Below are positions 6,936 to 12,706 of a DNA stretch of 12,706 nt, in pieces. The notes beneath the pieces were generated by a model. It saw only the letters and a list, made by a program, of their open reading frames with translations. It searched no databases and had not been told where the DNA came from. Every line of letters starts with the position of its first letter. Position 1 is the stretch's first letter. Origin of the DNA: Legionellaceae bacterium. Its GTDB lineage: Bacteria > Pseudomonadota > Gammaproteobacteria > Legionellales > Legionellaceae. The position numbers and the translations under genes were made by a program. The stretch covers positions 1-12,706 of the forward strand of contig CANNJG010000038.1 in assembly GCA_947504795.1 (NCBI GenBank). The letters are read 5' to 3'.

Positions 6936-9020
6936 TCAAGTAAGTTGAATGACTCTATCCGCCATATCGATGGTTTCCTGTCGATGAGCAACCATAATTT
7001 GAGTCATGTTTAACGATTGTAACGCGTAATTAATGTACCGCTCTGATAGCGCATCTAAATGGCTCGTGGCCTCATCCAGAAATAAAAACTTAGGCTCTTT
7101 GTACAATGCTCTGGCTAACAATAATCGTTGTTTCTGTCCGCCTGATAGGGCTGTTCCCATTTGTCCTATCAGGGTTTCATACCCCATAGGCATAGCCATA
7201 ATCGTCTCGTGAATTCCTGTTAATAGTGCCACATGATAGACACGCGTCATCTCGCTTTCTTCTGCAAAAAAAGTAATATTGTCAATAATGGAACCTGAAA
7301 ATAACGTGTCATCTTGCATCACGGTGGCTGTCAGGGCGCGAAATGACTGAATACCTAAGATCTCCAATGGCGTATCATCGATTAAAATAGTCCCTGATAC
7401 TGGACATTCCAACCCCATTAAAATTTTCAATAAGGTTGATTTACCACATCCAGAAGGTCCTACAATAGCAATTTTTTCACCAACACGAATGTCAAAGTTT
7501 AATTGATTCAAGACCCACGGCGCTTGTGGATGGTAGCGAAAACAAAGATTTTGCACTCGAATAGATCCTTTCACCGCCTCTATCGAGCTTATTCGCGGCG
7601 CCACCCCGTCTTCTGGGGCTTGTTGAATAATATCGTTAAGGCGCTGTAATTGCGAACGAATTAACTGATAGTCAAATACATGTTGAATCAAAGACGATGC
7701 TTTATTGACAAGCATTAAACGATAGGCCAAAAACGCTAATAACATCCCAATAGTGAGCTGCTTGGACAATACCAAGCCGGCACCGACACATATCACGATA
7801 ATATGATCGAGTTGCAATACAATTTGGTTCCCTATTTGATAATTAATGTGCAACTTAGACACTTGAATATCATGATTCAATGCATCGATGTAATCATTTT
7901 GCCATACTTGAAAACGCGTGTTTTCTTTCAAATAACATTTAATCGGTACCATCGCACGTAAGGTCTCAAGAAAACTCGATGCGGATTTGGCATGTGATAG
8001 GATGGCCGCGGCATGTTGAGATCGGTAGTGGCGGAAAGACAGCAACCGCATTCCTACATATACGAACAAGGCAATACAAACAATACTCGATAATACCCAG
8101 CTATACTGAGTCATCACCCCAAACGTCAACACCACCATCAAACCATCCAGAAAGGTATAAACAAAATCGGTGCTTAATGCCGCTTGAATATGTTCTATTG
8201 TTTGAAATTTAGACTGAATATCCCCCAAATGTCGTTGTTCAAAAAAAGACAACGGTAACGATAAAAGATGTTTAAACGTATGGGTGGTTAATCCTTCTCG
8301 TAATTGCATCGTACTAAACAACACCAGATGATTACGTATATATTCCAACAGGCCCTGAAAGACTACAAACAAGGTAAACCCTATGCCAATACGATACATC
8401 TGACTTAAATAATTCGAACCTAACGCATAATCAATGATGTACTGCATCAATAAAGGATTCACAATCCGCAGGCATTCAATCAAGAAGGATAACATCAATA
8501 ACAACCCCAACATTTTGAATGCCCCGTTAACACTGCGCAGCACAGCCATCAATGTCAGTGTTTTGTTATGACGTATCTTTTGAAACTCTTCGCGCTTCGT
8601 GACTTCCAAAACAATGCCGGTAAACGCTTGACCCAATTCTTTCCATCCGCAGATGCGCACACCAACAGCTGGATCATGGATAGTAATACGATTTTTTTTC
8701 ACTCGCTTTAAAACCACAAAGTGATTCATATTCCAATGTAAAATCGCTGGCGTTTTAATCAAATGCAGGTCACTCAGCGGTACGCGCAACGCGCGCGTAT
8801 TAAACCCGAGGGCTGCAAACATACGATCAATTTCTAACAACGTGATCCCACGGACTGAGGGTTTATAACGTTGTCGCAAGCCTTGCATATCCAAACGATG
8901 TCCACAAAAATTCGCTATCATCAACACACACGCATGACCACACGCTGCACGCTCATCTTGCAAAATCATCGGTAATTGAGGTCGACGTTTAAATCGTAAA
9001 AGAGAGGGTTTGATTCGCAT
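6936..9020 (-). CDS. peptidase-containing ABC transporter (C39 protease, RiPP/bacteriocin export)
   Basis: A 694-residue inner-membrane exporter that cuts leader peptides after a double glycine and exports the core. Domains: C39 peptidase (about 15-140) with oxyanion Gln21, catalytic Cys27 (AACGHAC), His100 (NMNHFVVL) and Asp116 (IHDPA); a transmembrane domain (about 160-445, several hydrophobic helices); an ATPase domain (about 485-694) with Walker A GPSGCGKST (521-529), signature LSGGQKQR (625-632), Walker B FLFLDE (645-650) and switch His679 (VAHRQ). All key residues are intact. The ATG at 9020 follows AAGGTG by 5 bases and lies 9 bases after the HlyD gene. A GTG at 9026 is less likely. 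The double-glycine ends of the two precursor peptides upstream are its expected substrates. Confidence 0.94.
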   Translation of the reverse strand: MRIKPSLLRFKRRPQLPMILQDERAACGHACVLMIANFCGHRLDMQGLRQRYKPSVRGITLLEIDRMFAALGFNTRALRVPLSDLHLIKTPAILHWNMNHFVVLKRVKKNRITIHDPAVGVRICGWKELGQAFTGIVLEVTKREEFQKIRHNKTLTLMAVLRSVNGAFKMLGLLLMLSFLIECLRIVNPLLMQYIIDYALGSNYLSQMYRIGIGFTLFVVFQGLLEYIRNHLVLFSTMQLREGLTTHTFKHLLSLPLSFFEQRHLGDIQSKFQTIEHIQAALSTDFVYTFLDGLMVVLTFGVMTQYSWVLSSIVCIALFVYVGMRLLSFRHYRSQHAAAILSHAKSASSFLETLRAMVPIKCYLKENTRFQVWQNDYIDALNHDIQVSKLHINYQIGNQIVLQLDHIIVICVGAGLVLSKQLTIGMLLAFLAYRLMLVNKASSLIQHVFDYQLIRSQLQRLNDIIQQAPEDGVAPRISSIEAVKGSIRVQNLCFRYHPQAPWVLNQLNFDIRVGEKIAIVGPSGCGKSTLLKILMGLECPVSGTILIDDTPLEILGIQSFRALTATVMQDDTLFSGSIIDNITFFAEESEMTRVYHVALLTGIHETIMAMPMGYETLIGQMGTALSGGQKQRLLLARALYKEPKFLFLDEATSHLDALSERYINYALQSLNMTQIMVAHRQETIDMADRVIQLT

Positions 9021-9029
9021 AAACACACC

Positions 9030-10025
9030 TTAATGAACGATAGGATCACCTATCCAGTGCCAAATAGTTTTGCTTGCACCCGACAACACGGCGGTAAAAG
9101 TCATGCCTTGATGTAACCGGTGGGAACGTCCATTCAGGGATACGTTTTGTTGATCCAATTGCGCAATAGCCCTGTAGTATGGCTCCCCAATCGTTAAGGG
9201 TTTATCTTCATCCTGATCGGATAAAATACTGTCTGTTACACTCAGAATATGTCCCGTTGCCACCCCAAAATGCTGATAAGGATAAGCGTCATAGCGTAAC
9301 GTAATCGGATCATTCGGATGAATAAACCCACATTTGGCAACAGGTATATACAATTGCGCAACAAGTTCTGCATGAGAAGGGATCAAAGTGAGTAATGCTT
9401 TCGTAGGATTAACGCTTTGACCCACTGTGTATTCCACACTTGTAATGTCTCCCGCGATAGGTGCACGGATCACATCACCACGCGACCGCTGATATCGAAT
9501 GAATGCCATCTCCAGATTATGACGACTTACCTCTAAGGCACGGCGCTCATCGCGCACCTGTTGATAGGCGTTTAACGCAATATAATGGTGACGTAATAAA
9601 GGCTTTAGTTGTTGCAAATCATGCGTCTTCGTCTCTATATCATGAACAATACTGTTCATTCTTATTTGTAATTGACGATACTCTCGTGAATCATGGCGGG
9701 CCAGATCTTCATATGTTGTATCAATCCTATATAAACGCTCACCCTGACGCACGTGCTGCCCCAACACGACATATTGTTGACGAACAATCCCTGAACGCAA
9801 GGGATACACCCGCACAATTCCAGATTTTACATTCACATAGCCCTTGACTAAATCGTGCTCGGTATAATCGGTGATCATGCTAAACAGTAAGAATCCAATC
9901 AAAATGAGTCCTAATCCATAAATCACAACCGTATAAGAAACAGGAACATTAATTGAAACGCTTCCATAGAGTCTCCTGGCTTGATGTTGGACTGCTTCCT
10001 GACGAAATAAATCCTGCTGTTTCAT
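9030..10025 (-). CDS. HlyD-family periplasmic adaptor (membrane fusion protein)
   Basis: A 331-residue protein. The N-terminal LFRQEAVQHQARRLYGSVSI is typical of the colicin V CvaA-like branch. One membrane helix follows (about 31-52), then a lipoyl-like half (70-105), a coiled-coil hairpin (about 110-180), the second lipoyl-like half (GDVIRAPIAGDITSVEYTVG, 183-202), and a beta-barrel C-terminus. It should bridge the ABC transporter to an outer-membrane channel of the TolC type, which is not in the window. The ATG at 10025 is chosen because it overlaps the HEAT-gene stop as ATGA, a coupled arrangement. An in-frame TTG at 10055 would add 10 residues. Confidence 0.92.
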   Translation of the reverse strand: MKQQDLFRQEAVQHQARRLYGSVSINVPVSYTVVIYGLGLILIGFLLFSMITDYTEHDLVKGYVNVKSGIVRVYPLRSGIVRQQYVVLGQHVRQGERLYRIDTTYEDLARHDSREYRQLQIRMNSIVHDIETKTHDLQQLKPLLRHHYIALNAYQQVRDERRALEVSRHNLEMAFIRYQRSRGDVIRAPIAGDITSVEYTVGQSVNPTKALLTLIPSHAELVAQLYIPVAKCGFIHPNDPITLRYDAYPYQHFGVATGHILSVTDSILSDQDEDKPLTIGEPYYRAIAQLDQQNVSLNGRSHRLHQGMTFTAVLSGASKTIWHWIGDPIVH

Positions 10026-11071
10026 AGGCGCTGCCGACGAGACAGGGCTAACCAATTCCGCCAGGCCTGAATAGCGCGATCGCCATATGTTTTATGGCTA
10101 ATTTTTTTCAAAATTAGATACGCTAACTTATGATTATTGGGTTGCTGCAGCTGGAGTAAATTTAATAGATGATCGCTGCCTTGTCTAAGAATCATCTGTT
10201 TTCCTTGTTGTGAATCCGCAATGGTTAATAACGCAGCCAATGACTTATTGCGATCCGTACCATAGGGGGAGTCCAATAATTCCAGAAAAGGAGTGGGATC
10301 CAGGGAGGTAATATGACTTTTAGTCAGTGTCGTGGCTATAACTCGGAGCACATTATTACGGACACCACTATCAGGATCATTCACGTGCGGCAAGAGCGTC
10401 TTCAAAATATCGCGCGGATCCGGATCATGACCGATTAAAAACGCTGCCGCGGCTCGGCGTTGTGGGTTAGGATCATGATTGAGCGTGTCGATTATCCGTT
10501 GTTTTTGAGTCAGAATCGCCTGATTGAAGCGCGGTAAGTATGGCTTTAAGTCTGGATGGTTAAACGAAATAATACAATGATAAACAGGACAAGGGGTCTT
10601 ATCGATCACAAAATCTGGACGCATCATGACCTGCGCCGTTAATAACTCGAATTGATACATCTCATCCACACTATCATGATGCCTCGTAAGAGGGTAGGGT
10701 TTAGGACGAGCTTCGACATAACGCAATCGTTTAGGTTGGTCTTTTCGCACTACCTCAATGGTAGAATAATTCGATTTTTCTCCAGGATATCGAAACGTTT
10801 GTATATCTACAAACGCATACGGGCCTTCACCTTGGATATCATTAATTAAGCGTTTTTTTTGCATGATAAGCCGCATCAAAGATGCACTATTTGGCGAAAA
10901 TTGTAAGCCCTTTTCAAGCAAGCGAGTTTCAATATCACTGACACGCTCCGCATATTTTTGCACAATGGGTTGCGCTTCTGCTTCAGGTAATCCATATAAA
11001 TCAACCATACGATTTGCCCATACGTTTGTACAAGCAAACCAAAGGATCCCAGTTATCCGTATTATTTTCAT
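10022..11071 (-). CDS. exported HEAT-repeat protein of unknown role in the graspetide cluster
   Basis: A 349-residue protein with a likely Sec signal (MKIIRITGILWFACTNVWA, cut near residue 19), so it should act in the periplasm or be surface-attached. The middle (about 85-175) is an unrecognised domain with a C-x4-C pair (C161, C166; CPVYHC). From about 186 to 340 there are helical HEAT-like repeats (NPQRRAAAAFLIGHDPDP; DPDSGVRNNVLRVIATTL; DRNKSLAALLTIAD). The start ATG at 11071 has a strong AGGAGG (11076-11081) 4 bases upstream. A TTG five codons earlier overlaps that site and is unlikely. The stop overlaps the HlyD start (ATGA), so the two are made together. Function is not known. By position it could be an export escort, a receptor for the leader or product, or immunity. 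These are inferences. Confidence 0.8.
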   Translation of the reverse strand: MKIIRITGILWFACTNVWANRMVDLYGLPEAEAQPIVQKYAERVSDIETRLLEKGLQFSPNSASLMRLIMQKKRLINDIQGEGPYAFVDIQTFRYPGEKSNYSTIEVVRKDQPKRLRYVEARPKPYPLTRHHDSVDEMYQFELLTAQVMMRPDFVIDKTPCPVYHCIISFNHPDLKPYLPRFNQAILTQKQRIIDTLNHDPNPQRRAAAAFLIGHDPDPRDILKTLLPHVNDPDSGVRNNVLRVIATTLTKSHITSLDPTPFLELLDSPYGTDRNKSLAALLTIADSQQGKQMILRQGSDHLLNLLQLQQPNNHKLAYLILKKISHKTYGDRAIQAWRNWLALSRRQRL

Positions 11072-11201
11072 GATGCCTCCTTTCAAGATGTTATGAGCGT
11101 GTTGCCTAGGTCCTGAGCTTAAACGTAATCAAAAATCTCCACCAACCAAGCGAATGGCTTTGCTTCCTAGAACGTCTTCACTCCGTTCAGGATGACTGTG
11201 G
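11072..11201. other. 130-base gap between ligase and HEAT gene, with a possible dispersed-repeat fragment
   Basis: No ORF with a ribosome binding site is visible. At 11171-11196 the plus strand reads CTTCACTCCGTTCAGGATGAC (split here as CTTCACTCCG + TTCAGGATGAC), a wording close to short dispersed intergenic repeats of the type CTTCGCTCCGCTCAGGATGAC found in many bacterial genomes. It sits right after the ligase stop and has no matching partner inside this window. Confidence 0.35.
11076..11081 (-). promoter_or_regulatory. strong ribosome binding site deciding the HEAT-protein start
   Basis: AGGAGG on the minus strand, 4 bases before the ATG at 11071. It excludes the earlier in-frame TTG at 11086, whose codons run through this site. 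Confidence 0.75.
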
Positions 11202-12308
11202 TTAAGCATATTGCGTTTTCGGGGTATTTAAGCCCACATGACGCTGAATATTTCTCTTATACATGGCCTGCATTCTAGTTCGATACCGTTCTATCGAGTG
11301 CTCACACTGTTGTTCATCCCATTGAAAATGGACCGTCGCATTGATGAGAAATTGAATAAACATATCGAGCATTTTGAATTGAGGATTGTACTCTTCAATC
11401 CATAAAAATTGACCTTGTTCGTTGACTTCTAAAAACACGTAGGTGCCGTCTGGGGTCACGATAAAATCAAATGAGCCAAATACAATGCCTAATCGGCGCA
11501 TAAATAATCGAATCGATTGCGCAACCGATTCAGGCAATTCATAGGGTTCAATCAGCATTTTTGTACCACGAATTGCACGCCAATCAACTATTCCGTCCGA
11601 ATGTTTTTGTGAATTCAGCTTGGCTGCAACTACATAATCCCCAAAACAAGTAACGCGTAATTCATATTTCTTTTTCATTTCCACCTGAAAAATACCCGGT
11701 ACTTTTTGTAAGATCTGCTGCTGGGGTAACTGCTGTTGTTGTACCCGCGCGGTATAAGCAATTTTAGTGCGTGTCGATTCAAACCAAAAGTGAGAGCACA
11801 TAGGTTTATATACAACACCCGATACGTCATGTTTAGCTATAAATTGTTTGATTTCTTGGGGATCATTGGAACATAGCGTTGTCGGAATAACAAAGCCACA
11901 TTCACTTGCGATTTTTAATTGTAACAATTTAAAATTAGCCCGTTGTGCCGCTTCTTTACTATTTATCCACCAAGCATTTGGGGCTAAATTGCTCGTAAAT
12001 GATTCGAAAAACAAAATATTTTCTCGAGTCACAAATGCATAATCGTCAACATGAACACTCTCTTTGGGTAAATACGGTCTACGCGCACGTCGCCACCAAA
12101 CAACATCATAATTATTTTCGATGATTTCTTCATAATCATCTATAGATTTCCATTGATATTGAGACATATCAATAAAAACTGAATTTTTTTGTTGAGTGGG
12201 GTGATCTGCGGTGAACAGTGACGTAACAACATAACCCATATCTTGCAAGGCTAAGGTGACCAAAATTGCATGGGTATCATCTGGCTCAGTGGGAATTAAA
12301 AATTTCAT
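11202..12308 (-). CDS. graspetide-type ATP-grasp peptide ligase (MvdC/MvdD-like)
   Basis: A 368-residue ATP-grasp enzyme. The family activates Asp/Glu side chains of a precursor peptide as acyl phosphates and joins them to Thr/Ser (ester) or Lys (amide) side chains. Landmarks: WWRRARRPYL (71-80), NSKEAAQRANFKLLQLKIA (116-134), IPTTLCSND (141-149), the probable ATP Lys168 (VVYKP), QVEMKKKYELRVTCFGD (208-224), VDWRAIRG (241-248), FGSFDFIVTPDGTYVFLEVN (277-296) with metal ligands Asp281, Glu294 and Asn296, then GQFLWIEE. This wording is that of the microviridin ligases rather than RimK or glutathione synthetase. The stretch 190-199 is Gln-rich. The ATG at 12308 has AGGAGT just upstream; an ATA-rich extension to 12338 has no such site. 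It lies directly after two precursor genes. Confidence 0.92.
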   Translation of the reverse strand: MKFLIPTEPDDTHAILVTLALQDMGYVVTSLFTADHPTQQKNSVFIDMSQYQWKSIDDYEEIIENNYDVVWWRRARRPYLPKESVHVDDYAFVTRENILFFESFTSNLAPNAWWINSKEAAQRANFKLLQLKIASECGFVIPTTLCSNDPQEIKQFIAKHDVSGVVYKPMCSHFWFESTRTKIAYTARVQQQQLPQQQILQKVPGIFQVEMKKKYELRVTCFGDYVVAAKLNSQKHSDGIVDWRAIRGTKMLIEPYELPESVAQSIRLFMRRLGIVFGSFDFIVTPDGTYVFLEVNEQGQFLWIEEYNPQFKMLDMFIQFLINATVHFQWDEQQCEHSIERYRTRMQAMYKRNIQRHVGLNTPKTQYA

Positions 12309-12340
12309 ATACACTCCTATTCCATTAAGGTATATCAATC

Positions 12341-12359
12341 ACCCCGGTAAAACCGGGGT
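12341..12359 (-). promoter_or_regulatory. GC-rich hairpin between precursor genes and ligase (attenuator-like)
   Basis: A perfect 8-base-pair stem, ACCCCGGT and ACCGGGGT, with a 3-base loop (TTT on the minus strand). It lies 41 bases after the precursor 1 stop and 32 bases before the ligase ATG. There is no T run after it, so it is not a classic terminator. In RiPP operons such stems often protect the precursor part of the mRNA or cut read-through so that substrate exceeds enzyme; that role is inferred here. Confidence 0.6.
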
Positions 12360-12400
12360 TACAGGTTGGACAAAAAATTTGTATCGATTAACAAGCGATC

Positions 12401-12562
12401 CTAGGCATTATCATCCTTTACCATATCGGGTGACATAGGATCCCCAGTTAACGTAATGGTCGGTATGATAATCCCAAATCCCCCCGATACTTCTTTAAAC
12501 GTTTCTTGACCTATAGGCGTAGCTAATTGATAAGCCAAGATTCTTTCTTCTACACGTTCCAT
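12401..12562 (-). CDS. graspetide precursor peptide 1, double-glycine leader (53 aa)
   Basis: A small gene read directly on the minus strand: ATG at 12562, TAG ending at 12401. It has a strong AGGAGG (12571-12576) 8 bases upstream. The peptide begins MERVEERILAYQLATPIG, continues QETFKEVSGG, and after Gly27-Gly28 carries a 25-residue core starting FGIII and holding PTITLTGDPMSPDM, ending VKDDNA. The leader end fits the C39 double-glycine rule (aromatic-x-x-aliphatic-small-Gly-Gly). The core has candidate donors Thr35, Thr37, Thr39, Ser44 and Lys49 and acceptors Asp41, Asp46, Asp50 and Asp51, as expected for an ATP-grasp ligase substrate. The alternating T-x-T-x-T before G-D resembles graspetide cores in general. 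The ring pattern cannot be deduced. Confidence 0.85.
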   Translation of the reverse strand: MERVEERILAYQLATPIGQETFKEVSGGFGIIIPTITLTGDPMSPDMVKDDNA

Positions 12563-12570
12563 AATTATGA

Positions 12571-12576
12571 CCTCCT
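12571..12576 (-). promoter_or_regulatory. strong ribosome binding site of precursor 1
   Basis: AGGAGG on the minus strand, 8 bases before the ATG at 12562 and inside the 17-base gap after the precursor 2 stop. It is the main support that this short ORF is translated. Confidence 0.8.
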
Positions 12577-12579
12577 TTG

Positions 12580-12706
12580 TTAACCGTCTAATGAAAAATC
12601 AACCTGCATATCAGGCCCTTGCGCACTGTCACCGGATACCCTCATAGTTTGATTGTTTGTAAGATGCATAGCGGTTGGATTACTCCCCCCTGCAATCGTT
12701 TCATAG
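12580..12706 (-). CDS. graspetide precursor peptide 2, C-terminal part (start off window)
   Basis: An open frame from the right edge of the window to TAA (ending at 12580), 41 visible residues. It begins YETIAGG, which aligns with FKEVSGG of precursor 1 and marks the leader end. The 34-residue core starts SNPTAMHLTNNQTM, continues RVSGDSAQGPDM and ends QVDFSLDG. The S-G-D-x4-P-D-M block matches T-G-D-x3-P-D-M of precursor 1 with one extra residue, so they are paralogous precursors with diverged ring regions. Possible donors are the Thr and Ser residues; possible acceptors are the five Asp. The leader start and promoter lie beyond the window. Spacing to precursor 1 is 17 bases. Confidence 0.75.
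   Translation of the reverse strand, partial: YETIAGGSNPTAMHLTNNQTMRVSGDSAQGPDMQVDFSLDG

Noticed and set aside
9503..9847. 114-codon plus-strand open frame opposite the HlyD gene
   Set aside because: The HlyD frame has full family structure; this one is low-confidence composition without a ribosome binding site.
10022..11071. HEAT protein as a phycobilin-lyase-type enzyme
   Set aside because: HEAT repeats alone do not support it, the protein has a secretion signal, and there is no phycobilisome context.
11202..12308. RimK-like or glutathione synthetase-like ATP-grasp as an alternative call
   Set aside because: The WWRR, DWR and LEVN-x-x-GQ-x-LW-I-E wording and the neighbouring double-glycine peptides fit the MvdC/MvdD group.
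12256..12438. 60-codon plus-strand open frame opposite the ligase start and precursor 1
   Set aside because: It crosses the GC hairpin and two supported minus-strand genes and has no ribosome binding site or recognisable content.
12401..12706. Lanthipeptide or unmodified class II bacteriocin interpretation of the small peptides
   Set aside because: The visible precursor 1 has no Cys and visible precursor 2 has none in its core, no lanthionine synthetase is present, and the only modifying enzyme seen is an ATP-grasp ligase.

Overview
The window reads as a piece of a gammaproteobacterial chromosome, most likely from the order Legionellales (Legionella/Coxiella relatives). The main reason is a pair of mevalonate-pathway genes (diphosphomevalonate decarboxylase and a GHMP mevalonate kinase) next to ordinary gammaproteobacterial genes (cpoB, queE, eno, ftsB). 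Among Gammaproteobacteria the mevalonate route is best known from that order. The DNA looks moderately AT-rich and densely packed. No stretch above 300 bases lacks a gene. I see no tRNA, rRNA, CRISPR array or intact insertion sequence.

Left part (1-5268, plus strand): the 3' end of cpoB overlaps queE. After a good ribosome binding site comes mvaD, which overlaps a mevalonate kinase. A short intergenic region with a terminator-like hairpin and a possible promoter follows. Next is a two-gene unit: an exported glutathione peroxidase whose stop overlaps the GTG start of an iron-sulfur photolyase/cryptochrome. Then, convergently (minus strand), come eno and ftsB in the order eno -> ftsB.

Right part (6936-12706, minus strand): a compact peptide-natural-product cluster. 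Transcription runs from the right edge leftwards: precursor 2 (cut by the window edge), precursor 1 (53 aa), a GC-rich hairpin, an MvdC/MvdD-like ATP-grasp ligase, an exported HEAT-repeat protein of unknown role, an HlyD-type membrane-fusion protein, and an ABC transporter with an N-terminal C39 peptidase. Neither precursor gene is obvious by length alone; I found both by reading the minus strand above the ligase. They share a double-glycine leader end (F-K-E-V-S-G-G and Y-E-T-I-A-G-G) and a core motif [T/S]-G-D-x(3-4)-P-D-M, but their cores otherwise differ.

Inferred job: the ligase makes ester and/or amide side-chain links (Thr/Ser/Lys to Asp/Glu) in the precursor cores, giving a graspetide (omega-ester-containing RiPP). 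The C39 domain removes the leader after Gly-Gly during export, and the HlyD protein bridges the periplasm to an outer-membrane channel encoded elsewhere. The HEAT-repeat protein, translationally coupled to the HlyD gene by an ATGA overlap, is an unusual component and could be a periplasmic escort or immunity factor. This cluster is the candidate undescribed system of the window.
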